A stretch of 64,000 nucleotides of DNA, taken from assembly GCF_030767025.1 (NCBI RefSeq), contig NZ_JASITE010000005.1, positions 434,001-498,000 on the forward strand. The letters are read 5' to 3'. Position numbers and translations under genes: made by a program. This DNA comes from Nocardia sp. CC227C. Its GTDB lineage: Bacteria > Actinomycetota > Actinomycetes > Mycobacteriales > Mycobacteriaceae. The notes beneath the pieces are model-generated. The model was not told the DNA's origin. It saw only the letters and a program-made list of their open reading frames with translations, and did no database searches. This document shows positions 34,167 through 42,412 of the stretch, in pieces; position 1 is the first letter of the stretch; every line of letters starts with the position of its first letter.

Positions 34167-34457
34167 ATGCTTCACAACGAATTCACTTTCGGCGCTGGTG
34201 GTTTCGCTCGTGCGATCACCAATCACACCCATGTCGATTTCGACTTCCACCCCCACACCGTCACGGTCGTGCACTTCGATGGCGTGGATCTGTCGCTGCC
34301 GCCGGAGGAGGGCGGGCAGGTGCGTTACGACGAGATCAAGGTCGGTTACGGGCCGTGCAGTGTCTCGATCTTCGATACCTCGCAGATCAGCTATGACGCA
34401 GGCAAGTTGAACGAGGCCGCCGCCCGCCTGGCCGAGGACGCCAAAACCGGTGTCTAA
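34167..34457 (+). CDS. small hypothetical protein (96 aa)
   Basis: ATG 34167 has GGGGA five to six bases upstream. The protein looks well folded and beta-rich: NEFTFGAGGFARAITNHTHVDFDFHPHTVTVVHFDGVDLSLPPEEGGQV is the N-terminal half, read here only as positions 3 to about 52, and SYDAGKLNEAAARLAEDAKTG forms a C-terminal helix. His-rich (about 7 His), acidic, no signal peptide. The same frame extends upstream to 33288, but that part is antisense to the secreted protein gene. Family not recognised. Confidence 0.6.
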   Translation: MLHNEFTFGAGGFARAITNHTHVDFDFHPHTVTVVHFDGVDLSLPPEEGGQVRYDEIKVGYGPCSVSIFDTSQISYDAGKLNEAAARLAEDAKTGV

Positions 34458-34763
34458 CTAGGTAATTGGTTCGGAACGTGCCGCACTGCCGACCACGTCC
34501 GATCCGCATGAAACGACTATTCTGCACCGCTACCGCACCGCGATCAGCATGCGCTGAACACGACTTCGAACATTACTGAAGGCGACTTCGAAACCTGACA
34601 GAATCTCTCGATTCTGACCGCCGATAACTGAACGCCATACATCCCACCCGGCCGACGAAACCAGCGCACCCGCGACGGGATTCGCCACTCCGACTTGGTC
34701 GGGACCACCCACGGCAGCGGCGGCTGTGCCGATACGGTTCGGAGCGCCCACCGTTCTGATCGC
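34458..34763. other. intergenic region without a clear gene
   Basis: About 300 bases before the small remnant at 34764. A minus-strand frame (34530-34889) is open but has no ribosome site and overlaps the remnant; I do not believe it. Confidence 0.35.
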
Positions 34764-34979
34764 ATGTCCGGAACGGTCCTCGGTGTCGGGCCTACGGCCA
34801 GCCCGGATCAGGTCACCGCGATCCTGGGCACCGACTTCGCCGAGAACTTCTCGGACCGGAACACCATTGAGACACAGCGATGTCGTCACGGCGGTACCCG
34901 CGCCGGGGATGTGATCGCCATTTCATCGTCGATGAGTGCCGAGCAAGCGGCCTGGTTCCGGGCGCGGGTCAGGGACTGA
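34764..34979 (+). pseudogene. probable remnant of a small cytosolic protein
   Basis: 71-codon frame from ATG 34764. The start GTVLGVGPTASPDQVTAILGTDFAEN resembles the first module of small actinobacterial proteins found near Scr1/DUF397 genes. The middle (RCRHGGTRAGD) looks out of frame, and the end (MSAEQAAWFRARVRD) again looks protein-like. This pattern fits a decayed gene with small internal deletions. The identification is by impression only. Confidence 0.3.
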
Positions 34980-35024
34980 AGTCATTGCGCTGACGAATCC
35001 GCGACCAGCAAGCATCCGCGCACG

Positions 35025-35237
35025 TCAACGGAGGCCGCTGTCGAACTCGCCGCCCTGCACACCGGATACGAAGGCATCCCATTCGCCGGGAGCGAAGACC
35101 AGCACAGAACCCGTTGCGTTCTTGGAGTCCCGGACGCCCACTGCTCCGCCCGCAAGGTGCGTCACCTCCACACACTCACCTTGCGCGCTGCTGTGGCTAC
35201 TCTTGAACCACGCGGCCTCGGATAGGTCGACGTTCAC
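35025..35237 (-). CDS. DUF397 domain protein
   Basis: 70 aa from GTG 35237, with AAAGGAG about 8 bases upstream. Clear DUF397: AAWFKSSHSSAQGECVEV, then VGVRDSKN and FAPGEWDAFVSGVQGGEFD. In Streptomyces these short proteins pair with an Scr1/BldB-type XRE regulator and influence development or antibiotic production. Here the start overlaps the stop of the upstream XRE gene (GTGA), the standard pairing. Confidence 0.92.
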   Translation of the reverse strand: MNVDLSEAAWFKSSHSSAQGECVEVTHLAGGAVGVRDSKNATGSVLVFAPGEWDAFVSGVQGGEFDSGLR

Positions 35238-36115
35238 GCGCGGTACTCCTTTGCCGTCGCCGACACGATTTTCTTGGTCGTGTCGGGATCCAACGCTACA
35301 CGGCTGATTTCGGCCAACGCGTCGCGATAACGCGTCACTTCCGCCGCTCGTTCGAGGTAGAGGTCTCCGGCCCATTCCTCCACGTAGATCACAGGCGGTT
35401 CAGCGATTCCGGTGGCAGGCAGCTTGGGAAACTCGAGCAAGACGAATGAACCCACCCGGGAGCCCAGGTGTCCTGCCGCATCGAAAGAAACCATTCGGAC
35501 GGTGACGTTCGGCAGCTCACTCACCTCGATGAGCCGCTCGAGTTGCTCGGCCATGACGCCCCGGCCACCGATCTGATCACGGATCACGGCTTCCCACAGG
35601 ATCACATCCACTTCGAAGTCGGCATCACGCAGCCGTAACTGCCGCTTCTCCGCGACCTCGATCAGTTTCTCCACCTGTCCGGTAGGCATGTCGGGCGTCT
35701 CCAACCAGGCCATCGCGCGGCGGTACGCGGGAGTCTGGAGCAGGCCGGGAACTATGGCGGTCTTCCATGCGGTGACCTTGCGGGCGGCGTCCTCCAATCC
35801 CATGTAGTGATCGAATCCCGGGCGCATCTCATCGGCATAGGCGCGCCACCAGTTCTTCTGCGCGGAGTTGAGTTCCTGAGCCAGCCCGAGCATTACTCTG
35901 CGGTCCTCATCTGCCACCCCATAGGCGTCAGAGAACGCGTTTATCCATAGTTGGGGGACTTTGGTTTTCAGGCCGTCTTCCAGACGCCCGATCGTTTGCT
36001 GTGAGGTCTCCACGATCTGGGCTGCGGCATACCTCGTGAGTCCGGCGTGGGTGCGATGCTGCGCGAGCAGACGTCCGAGTGCTCTACTCGCCAGGGTTGA
36101 ACCAGCCATAGCCAT
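35234..36115 (-). CDS. Scr1 family XRE regulator (HTH + DUF5753)
   Basis: 293 aa from ATG 36115 (GAGG a few bases upstream; ATG 36109 is possible). The N-terminal Cro/CI-type helix-turn-helix is at about residues 12-65 (LGRLLAQHRTHAGLTRYAAAQ, QQTIGRLEDGL). The C-terminal DUF5753 ligand-like domain runs from about 95 to 275 (PGLLQTPAYRRAMAW, RQLRLRD, ILWEAVIRDQIGG, VIYVEEWAGDLYLE). It is translationally coupled to the DUF397 gene, forming the two-gene module often described as toxin-antitoxin-like or developmental regulators in actinomycetes. Confidence 0.92.
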   Translation of the reverse strand: MAMAGSTLASRALGRLLAQHRTHAGLTRYAAAQIVETSQQTIGRLEDGLKTKVPQLWINAFSDAYGVADEDRRVMLGLAQELNSAQKNWWRAYADEMRPGFDHYMGLEDAARKVTAWKTAIVPGLLQTPAYRRAMAWLETPDMPTGQVEKLIEVAEKRQLRLRDADFEVDVILWEAVIRDQIGGRGVMAEQLERLIEVSELPNVTVRMVSFDAAGHLGSRVGSFVLLEFPKLPATGIAEPPVIYVEEWAGDLYLERAAEVTRYRDALAEISRVALDPDTTKKIVSATAKEYRA

Positions 36116-36399
36116 TAGCCTCGCTACTGAAGGGGGCAAGCTTTGGAAGTATCCGAGCTGGGTGTAGCCGTTCTGAAAGTTTGGCATCCCCGCCATGTTT
36201 CGCACAAGGCGGAAGTTCCAAATCCCGGTCGTCAGGTGTCTACTGGGTTCACCCCGGATGGCCGGGAACAGCCGAAGATCACCGAGCCGCAACACAATTC
36301 GGATCGCTGAGTGTGCCCCACGCAGTTCGACGGCTCGGGCAGCGCGCGAAGTACCGGCCATCAGGGGCCCCATCACCCCACACCACTCAGAGGCCGATG

Positions 36400-36642
36400 A
36401 TGTTGGTAGCCAAGGACAACCCGACGTCGTTCGACGACTGCACGGCACCCGACGCGGATCGCTGGACCGAGCAGGACACCGTTCTGGTCTGGGATCTACA
36501 CCGGGAGCACCCGGTCACCGTGTGCGCCGCCAAGGCCGCGGCGCGGGCCATCCTCATCCATTGCGGGCGGCTGCACCGCAATCGGGTGCTGATGCCCGTG
36601 GAGCGAGGCAGGCACCGCCGGGCCGGAAAGCATCGCAGGTGA
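36400..36642 (+). CDS. small hypothetical protein (80 aa)
   Basis: ATG 36400, with CAGAGG about seven bases upstream (ATG 36397 also possible). Sequence features: acidic N-terminal half (FDDCTAPDADRWTEQDTVLVWDLHRE), an Ala-rich helix (CAAKAAARAILIHC) and a very basic C-terminus (ERGRHRRAGKHRR). Small proteins of this type commonly sit divergent to Scr1/DUF397 modules. No function is known to me. It is followed by another small ORF at 36656. Confidence 0.6.
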   Translation: MLVAKDNPTSFDDCTAPDADRWTEQDTVLVWDLHREHPVTVCAAKAAARAILIHCGRLHRNRVLMPVERGRHRRAGKHRR

Positions 36643-36655
36643 CAGGGGTATGGGT

Positions 36656-36811
36656 ATGACGTACGAGGCCCCGCGCACGATCGAATTGGCGGACTGCGAC
36701 CTGGACCCGGCCACGATCCGGACCTTCGAGGAATCGACGGTGCGCGCGCTGCACCGGGATTGCGATCCGGAGCGATGTCGGCTCGCTCGGCGGTGCTCCG
36801 GTGACCGATAG
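36656..36811 (+). CDS. very small hypothetical protein (51 aa)
   Basis: ATG 36656 has AGGGG six bases upstream and lies 13 bases after the previous stop, so the two small genes probably form one transcript. The peptide is acidic in its first half (IELADCDLDPATIRTFEEST) and carries a Cys-rich, basic end (DCDPERCRLARRC), possibly a metal site. Its stop is 4 bases from the convergent YfcC-like remnant. Confidence 0.55.
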   Translation: MTYEAPRTIELADCDLDPATIRTFEESTVRALHRDCDPERCRLARRCSGDR

Positions 36812-36815
36812 CCCC

Positions 36816-37430
36816 TCAGCCGATCCAGGCCCCTACCGCCAGGAACGCGCAGATGAGTACGAGCAGGATGCCCATGAGCGGGGCGACGAACCGTACGTAG
36901 CGGTCGTAGCGGACCTTGGCCAGGGCGATGCCGCCGGTTACCACCGCGGTGGTGGGGGTGACCAGATGGGCGAAGACCACCATGATGCCGACGATCAGCA
37001 GGAAGGAACGCCGCCGCAGGGCGTAGGCCAGTCGGCCGATACCGGCGTCGAGCGCGCCGGTGCCGAAAGCGACGGTGATGAAGGCCCCGACCGCCAGCAC
37101 GAACAGGAACACCGCCGCCGCACCGTAGAGCGCACCCGACATATCGGGGCCGACCTGCCCGGTCGTGTCGTCCTGCACGCAGTAGAGGCCGTTGATGGGG
37201 GCCAGGAACAGATCCCGGAGCCGGTCGCCGAAGCTCTGCGACTCGTCGAGGCGGTGATAGGTCCCGGCGACGGGGCGGCCGTTGTCGTCGTGGTCGTAGG
37301 TCCCGGGTGGAATCACGAAGGCCGCCGACCACACCAGGACCGTGACGCCCGCGAGAATGGTGTAGGTGGAGGGGAACGTCCACTTGCGGTGGCGCTCGGG
37401 GGCAGCCGGGTCGGCGGTGGTGTCGCTCAT
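36816..37430 (-). pseudogene. YfcC-type transporter with a large internal deletion
   Basis: 204 codons in frame. The first 150 match the N-terminus of YfcC/C4-dicarboxylate-like transporters (KWTFPSTYTILAGVTVLVW, IPPGTYDHDDNG, AVGAFITVAFGTGALDAGIGRLAYALRRR). The last 50 match the C-terminus of the same family (HLVTPTTAVVTGGIALAKV, YDRYVRFVAPLMGILLVLI). Family members are about 450-500 aa, so some 250-290 residues are missing at the join near VVFA-HLVTP, without a frameshift. The product would lack most membrane helices. Its start overlaps the stop of the M20 peptidase gene (ATGA), which is itself frameshifted. Confidence 0.75.
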
Positions 37431-38787
37431 CGGCCGGTCCGCTCCGCGTAGGTGCGGGCGAACAGCTGGAAGAACTCGGCCTCCGCCACCGCCACCTTGC
37501 GCAGTTCGCTGAGCAGCACCCGCTCGTTGTAGCCGTGCATATCGCAGTTGGCGTCCTCGACGCCGAGCATGAGCACCTCGGCATGCGGTGCGGCCGCGGC
37601 CATGGAGTTGGTGAGCGGAATCGAACCGCCCATGGCGGAATCCACGGCGTCGGTCCCCCATGCCTTCGCCATGGCCGCGCGCATGGCGGTGTAGGCGGGG
37701 CCGTCGGTTCCGGCGGCGAAACCGGCGCCCACGTCGCCGCCGCTGACCGTCAGCGGGATGCCGAAGGGCCGGGCCCGGCGCAGATGCTCGATCACCGCGC
37801 GCTGTCCCTCGGCCGGGTCCTGCTCCGGATGCACGCGAACGTTCAGGTAGGCGCGGGCGTAGGGCACCACCGCCGACGCGGCGGTCTCCACGGCCGGGGC
37901 GTCGAGTCCGATCACGGTGATCGCCGGGCCGTACCAGACGCGCTCCCCGATGGGTCCGGTGCCGAGCAGCGGCATGCCCGGCCGCATTCCGGTGATCTCG
38001 GCGAATTCGGCCGCGGTGTAGTCGGCTCCGGTCCAGGTGTCGCGCCGCAGCCCCGGCACCGCCACATTGCCGTCGGCGTCGTGCAGGGTCGCCAGTCCGG
38101 CCATGAGCGCCAGCAGGGCATCCGGTGCGGCACCGCCGAACTGGCCCGAGTGCACGGGCGCGTCCAGCGTCCGCACCTCCACGAAGACATCGGCCACCCC
38201 GCGCAGCGCGGTCACCAGCGTCGGCGTGCCCGCCCGCAGATTGCCCGCGTCGCAGATGAGCATGGCGTCGGCCTGGAACAGCTCGGGATGCGCGGCCGGA
38301 TAGTCGTCGAAGTCGGAGCCGTACTCCTCCTGGCCCTCGATCACCACGATCACGCCCACCGGCGGGGTGCCGCCGTGGGCGCGCAGCGCGGCGATATGCG
38401 CGATCACATTGGCCTTGCAGTCGGCCGCGCCGCGCCCGTAGATCGCGCCGTCGCGCTCGGTCGGCGTGAACGGCGGGGTGTCCAGAGTTCGGCGTCACCC
38501 GGCGGCTGGACGTCGTAGTGGGCGTACAGCAGCACGGTCGGCGCGCCCTCGGGAGCGGGGATGCGGCCGTACACGACCGGGAAGGTGCGGGGCAGCTCGA
38601 GGACCCGAATATCACCGATTCCGGCAGCTCGCAATTCTTCGGCAACGAAGTCGTGGGCGCGCAGCACATTCTCCCGGGGGTAGTCGGGGAAGGCGATGGA
38701 AGGGATTGATATCAGCCGCTCGAGCTTGTCTTTCAGCTCGGGCATCAGGGCGTCGACAGCGGCGGCGAGATCGGTGCGAGGCTCCAC
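37427..38787 (-). pseudogene. M20 family dipeptidase, frameshifted
   Basis: The N-terminal part is read from GTG 38787 (LISIPSIAFPDYP, VLLYAHYDVQPPGDAELW with the zinc His-x-Asp). The rest is in another frame (YGRGAADCKANVIAHIAAL, EGQEEYGSDFDDY, VHSGQFGGAAPDALLALM, NSMAAAAPHAEVLMLG, ending 37427). The frames meet at the C-run on the coding strand that reads GGGG at 38475-38478 on the plus strand; one extra base there would restore W-T-P-P-P-F-T-P-T-E and a full protein of about 453 aa. So this is a one-base deletion in a homopolymer: either a real mutation or a sequencing error. The enzyme would be a cytosolic zinc dipeptidase or amidase. Confidence 0.8.
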
Positions 38788-38926
38788 GATTCCTCATCGA
38801 ACCACCTCGCTGGCAAATCTCAGCAAACCGATGGCGGGTTTTATGCGACGGAGATCGGAGTTCCGGCCTTGTAGCGTCGGAACGGCAGACTGGAACGACA
38901 GCTGATCACACACGAAGGAGATTCCC

Positions 38927-39919
38927 GTGCGCTTCGGCATCTTCGTCCCGCAGGGCTGGCGGCTCGACCTGGTCGGAATCGACCCGGCCGAGCAGTGGCC
39001 GGTCATGCGCGACCTCGCGCGGCGCGCGGACGCCAACCCGGATTGGGAGTCGATCTGGGTCTACGACCATTTCCACACCGTGCCGGTGCCCACCGAGGAG
39101 GCCACGCACGAGGCGTGGACGCTGATGTCGGCCTTCGCCGCGAGCACCGAGCGGGTGCGCCTGGGCCAGATGTGCACCGCCATGGCCTACCGCAATCCGG
39201 CCCACCTGGCCAAGGTCGCGGCCACCGTCGACCACGTGTCGGCGGGCCGGGTCGAGATGGGGATCGGCGCGGGCTGGTACGAACACGAATGGCGCGCCTA
39301 CGGGTACGGATTCCCGCCCGCCGGTGAGCGGCTGGGCCGCCTGCGCGAGGGCGTGGAGATCTTCCGGCAAGCGTGGAGCAGCGGCGCGGCCACCCTGGAC
39401 GGCAAGTACTACCAGGTGAACGGCGCGATCGTGCGGCCGCTGCCGATCCAGGAGGGCGGTATTCCGCTGTGGATCGCGGGCGGCGGGGAAAAGGTGACGC
39501 TGCGCATCGCCGCCCGGTACGCGCGGTACACCAATTTCGCGGGCGAGCCGGAGCAATTCGCACGCAAGTCCGAACTGCTGCGCGGCCACTGCGCTGAGGT
39601 CGGCACCGATTTCGACGCCATCACCCGCTCCTCGAATTTCAATGTGGCCATCGGCGCGACCGAGGCGGAAGTGGAGGACCGGCTGGCGGCGCTCGCCGCG
39701 CGCCTGACCCCATTTGTGGGGGCAGACAACGCGCAGCAGCAGGTCAGCGATTGGTTGCGGGGCACCGCCGCCGTCGGCACCCCGGAGCAGGTCGTCGAAA
39801 ATATGTCCCGCCTACGCGAACTCGGCCTCGGATATGCCATTCTCAATTTCCCGGAGGCTGCCTACGACAGCTCCGGAATGGAGTTGTTCGAGCGCGAGGT
39901 GATCCCAGCGCTGTGCTGA
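38927..39919 (+). CDS. LLM class F420-dependent oxidoreductase
   Basis: 330 aa from GTG 38927, with GAAGGAG six bases upstream. Luciferase-fold TIM barrel of the F420 type: MRFGIFVPQGW start, ESIWVYDHFHTVPVP, RVRLGQMCTAMAYRNPAHLAKVAATVDHVSAGR read as strand-helix units, GIGAGWYEHEWRAYG and PLWIAGGGEKVTLR. The GAGW-x-x-x-E element is typical of F420-binding members in mycobacteria and Nocardia. Substrate unknown. It lies 14 bases upstream of the serine hydrolase gene, so the two may be cotranscribed. Confidence 0.9.
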   Translation: MRFGIFVPQGWRLDLVGIDPAEQWPVMRDLARRADANPDWESIWVYDHFHTVPVPTEEATHEAWTLMSAFAASTERVRLGQMCTAMAYRNPAHLAKVAATVDHVSAGRVEMGIGAGWYEHEWRAYGYGFPPAGERLGRLREGVEIFRQAWSSGAATLDGKYYQVNGAIVRPLPIQEGGIPLWIAGGGEKVTLRIAARYARYTNFAGEPEQFARKSELLRGHCAEVGTDFDAITRSSNFNVAIGATEAEVEDRLAALAARLTPFVGADNAQQQVSDWLRGTAAVGTPEQVVENMSRLRELGLGYAILNFPEAAYDSSGMELFEREVIPALC

Positions 39920-39933
39920 GATCGGGAGAAGGT

Positions 39934-41472
39934 ATGCGGAAACTCGCGGACACGGTGCGGATCTCGGGTTCGGCGGTTCTCGCCGTGATCGCGATGCTGC
40001 TGCTGCCGGCCCTGCCGCCGTCGGTCGCGGTGGCGTCGGCACAGACCGGGGAGGTCGATCCGGCCGAGATCGACCGGTTCCTGGCAGACTATCTGGCGCG
40101 CACCGGATTGCCGGGCGCCGCGGTGGCCGTCACGCACGGCGACCGGGTGGTGCACGTGGCGGGCTACGGCCGCGACTCCACCGGCGCGGCCATCACCGCG
40201 GACACCCCCATGCCGGTGGCCTCGCTGAGCAAATCGTTTGCGGCACTGGCCGTTATGCAGCTCGTCGAGGCGGGCCGGGTGGACCTGGACGCACCCGTGC
40301 GGCAGTATCTGCCCGAATTCGGCATGGCCGACCGACGCGCCGAGACGATCACGGTGCGGCAGCTGCTGAACCAGACCTCCGGCATGTCCGACCGTGCCTT
40401 CCCGGACCTCAAACGACCCCAGGCGCATTCGCTCGCCGAGGCGGTCGATCGGCTGCACGGGGCGGGGCTGGCCGACGAACCCGGCACGGACTACCACTAT
40501 CACAATCCGAACTACCAGGTCGCGGCCCGACTCGTGGAGCTGGTGAGCGGCCAGCCGTACGCGGACTATCTGCGCGAGCGGATCTTCGGGCCGCTGGGCA
40601 TGGACGAGAGCACCACCGTGAGCCGACCGCGGGACGCGGACCTGCCGCGCGGCCATATCCGCCTGTACGGGATGGCGATTCCGGTCCCCGAGATCGACTG
40701 GTTCGTTGGCGGCAGCCACGGCATCGTCACCACCGCGTCGAATCTGGCGCAGTGGCTCATCATGCAGAACAACGGCGGCCGCGGGGCCGGTGGACAGGAA
40801 CTGGTCTCCCCCGCCGCCGTCGAACTCATGCACGCCCCGCCGACCGGCTCCGACTACGCCATGGGCTGGCAGGTGGACGAATCCGACCCCGGACGGCTGC
40901 ACCACACCGGATCCTGGTTCACCTACACCGCCGAGCAGGTGCTGCTGCCCAGGACCGGGTACGGCATCGTGGTGCTGGCCGATATGGGAATGGCGCTGGA
41001 GTCGGATCCGTCGATCATCGCCGACGGACTGGTCGACATCACCCGGGGCGACCAGCCGACGGTGCGGCGGCCAGCCGGGATCTACGCGGACTGGGGGCTC
41101 GCGGCGGCCACCGCCGCCGTGGCGGTGATCGCGGGTATCGCGGTGGTGCGCTCGCGGCGCTGGGCGCACCGGCAGCGCGAGATGTCGCTGCCGGGCTGGC
41201 TCGTCGCGCTGCGGCAGCTGCCGTATCTGACGGCCGTGCCCGTGCTGGCATTCCTGCCCGGACTGGGCAGTTTCGTCTTCGCCGGACGGGTGGGCGGCTT
41301 CCAGCACGTGCTCTACGTGTTCCCGGCCGTGCTGGTCTTCCTGGCCGTCTCGGTGGTCGCCGGGGTCACCGTCATCACCACGCGCGCCGTCCGCCTGTGG
41401 ACCACCCGGCCCCGGCGAACGGACGGCGCGGCGAACTCGGCTCAGCCGTCCTTGCGGGCGACGCCGCCGTAG
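39934..41472 (+). CDS. beta-lactamase-fold serine hydrolase with C-terminal membrane helices
   Basis: 512 aa from ATG 39934, with GGGAGAAGG just upstream. A signal peptide or anchor (VLAVIAMLLLPALPPSVAVASA) precedes a class C beta-lactamase-like domain: SxxK as Ser97-Leu-Ser-Lys100, a Tyr-x-Asn in YHYHNPNY and HTG in HHTGSW. After about residue 385 there are three or four membrane helices. The active site would face outside. Such proteins are esterases or peptidases acting on peptidoglycan or other envelope compounds rather than true beta-lactamases. The 3' end overlaps the convergent methyltransferase gene by 31 bases. Confidence 0.9.
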   Translation: MRKLADTVRISGSAVLAVIAMLLLPALPPSVAVASAQTGEVDPAEIDRFLADYLARTGLPGAAVAVTHGDRVVHVAGYGRDSTGAAITADTPMPVASLSKSFAALAVMQLVEAGRVDLDAPVRQYLPEFGMADRRAETITVRQLLNQTSGMSDRAFPDLKRPQAHSLAEAVDRLHGAGLADEPGTDYHYHNPNYQVAARLVELVSGQPYADYLRERIFGPLGMDESTTVSRPRDADLPRGHIRLYGMAIPVPEIDWFVGGSHGIVTTASNLAQWLIMQNNGGRGAGGQELVSPAAVELMHAPPTGSDYAMGWQVDESDPGRLHHTGSWFTYTAEQVLLPRTGYGIVVLADMGMALESDPSIIADGLVDITRGDQPTVRRPAGIYADWGLAAATAAVAVIAGIAVVRSRRWAHRQREMSLPGWLVALRQLPYLTAVPVLAFLPGLGSFVFAGRVGGFQHVLYVFPAVLVFLAVSVVAGVTVITTRAVRLWTTRPRRTDGAANSAQPSLRATPP

Positions 41473-42251
41473 GCGCCCGAGCGCCACGGCTCCGCACCGA
41501 CATCGGCCGGATTCTCCGGCCGCCACAGCGGCAGGTGCACCAGCCCGGGCTCGAGCTGCGTCCAGTCGCCGAAGTAGGTGACGATCTCGTCGCGGGTGCG
41601 CAGCGAGATCTCGGTGGAGGTGCGACCGGACAGCTTCTGCCCCTCCAGCACCTCCGCCGGCTGCCCGTCGGCGGTGGCGTGGGTGATGGCCACATAGCTG
41701 CCGGGGACACACGGCTTCAGCAGGCGCGCGACGGCACCGGCGGGATCCACTTCGTCCGGGACGAAATGCAGCACGCCGAGCAGCAGCACCGCCACCGGTT
41801 TCGAGAAGTCGATGAGTTCGCCGACCACCGGATCGGTCAGGATCCGCTCCGGATCGGCGACGTCGGCCTGGATGATTCCGGCCTTCGGATTGCCGTCCAG
41901 AATGGCGATACTGTGCGCGACCGCCACCGGATCGATATCCACGTACACCACGCGCGCCTCGGGATTTCGGGCCTGGGCGACCTCGTGCACATTTCCGACG
42001 GTCGGAATGCCCGACCCCAGATCCAGGAATTGGGTGATGCCCTCGTCCACCAGGAAACGCACCAGGCGGCGCAGCAGATCCCGGTTCGCGCGCATGGTTT
42101 CGGCGATATTCGGGGTAAATGCCTCGATCTGGCGGGCCAATTCGCGATCGATCTCGAAATTGTGCATGCCGCCGACGAAGTAGTCGTATACGCGGGAGGC
42201 ACTGGGACGATCCAGATCAATCCCCTCGGGAGCCCAACTCGGCCTGGTCAT
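41442..42251 (-). CDS. SAM-dependent methyltransferase, DUF574 type
   Basis: 269 aa from ATG 42251, with AGAAGGG about 6 bases upstream. Actinobacterial DUF574/Methyltransf_19 family: PSASRVYDYFVGGMHNFEIDRE start, the SAM loop FLDLGSGIPTVGNVHEVAQ, VVYVDIDPVAVAHS and a C-terminal DEIVTYFGDWTQLEPGLVHLPLWRP. These are abundant in Streptomyces and Nocardia, with unknown acceptor substrates. Divergent from the GGDEF-EAL gene. Confidence 0.9.
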   Translation of the reverse strand: MTRPSWAPEGIDLDRPSASRVYDYFVGGMHNFEIDRELARQIEAFTPNIAETMRANRDLLRRLVRFLVDEGITQFLDLGSGIPTVGNVHEVAQARNPEARVVYVDIDPVAVAHSIAILDGNPKAGIIQADVADPERILTDPVVGELIDFSKPVAVLLLGVLHFVPDEVDPAGAVARLLKPCVPGSYVAITHATADGQPAEVLEGQKLSGRTSTEISLRTRDEIVTYFGDWTQLEPGLVHLPLWRPENPADVGAEPWRSGAYGGVARKDG

Positions 42252-42398
42252 CGCGAACCCTTCTGACAGCGAGAAAGTAAACACATTGTTCGCCTCGCTC
42301 ACACCATTCACCCGGAACGGTTGTGATTCGCCACGAACAATCAAGCGCCGCAATGGTATCCCAGCGGGAGGTGGTTCGCCGCCGTACGGCGGTAGGAC

Positions 42399-42404
42399 TA
42401 CGAT
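42399..42404 (+). promoter_or_regulatory. -10 hexamer of the GGDEF-EAL gene
   Basis: TACGAT followed by 8 bases and the ATG at 42413; no clear ribosome site. Confidence 0.45.
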
Positions 42405-42412
42405 CGATCCCC

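Noticed and set aside
33288..34457. Single 389-codon plus-strand gene
   Set aside because: Its middle is antisense to a clear secreted protein; only the two ends look protein-like, so it was split into a remnant and the 96-aa gene.
34530..34889. 119-codon minus-strand ORF
   Set aside because: No ribosome site, overlaps a more protein-like remnant, no domain.
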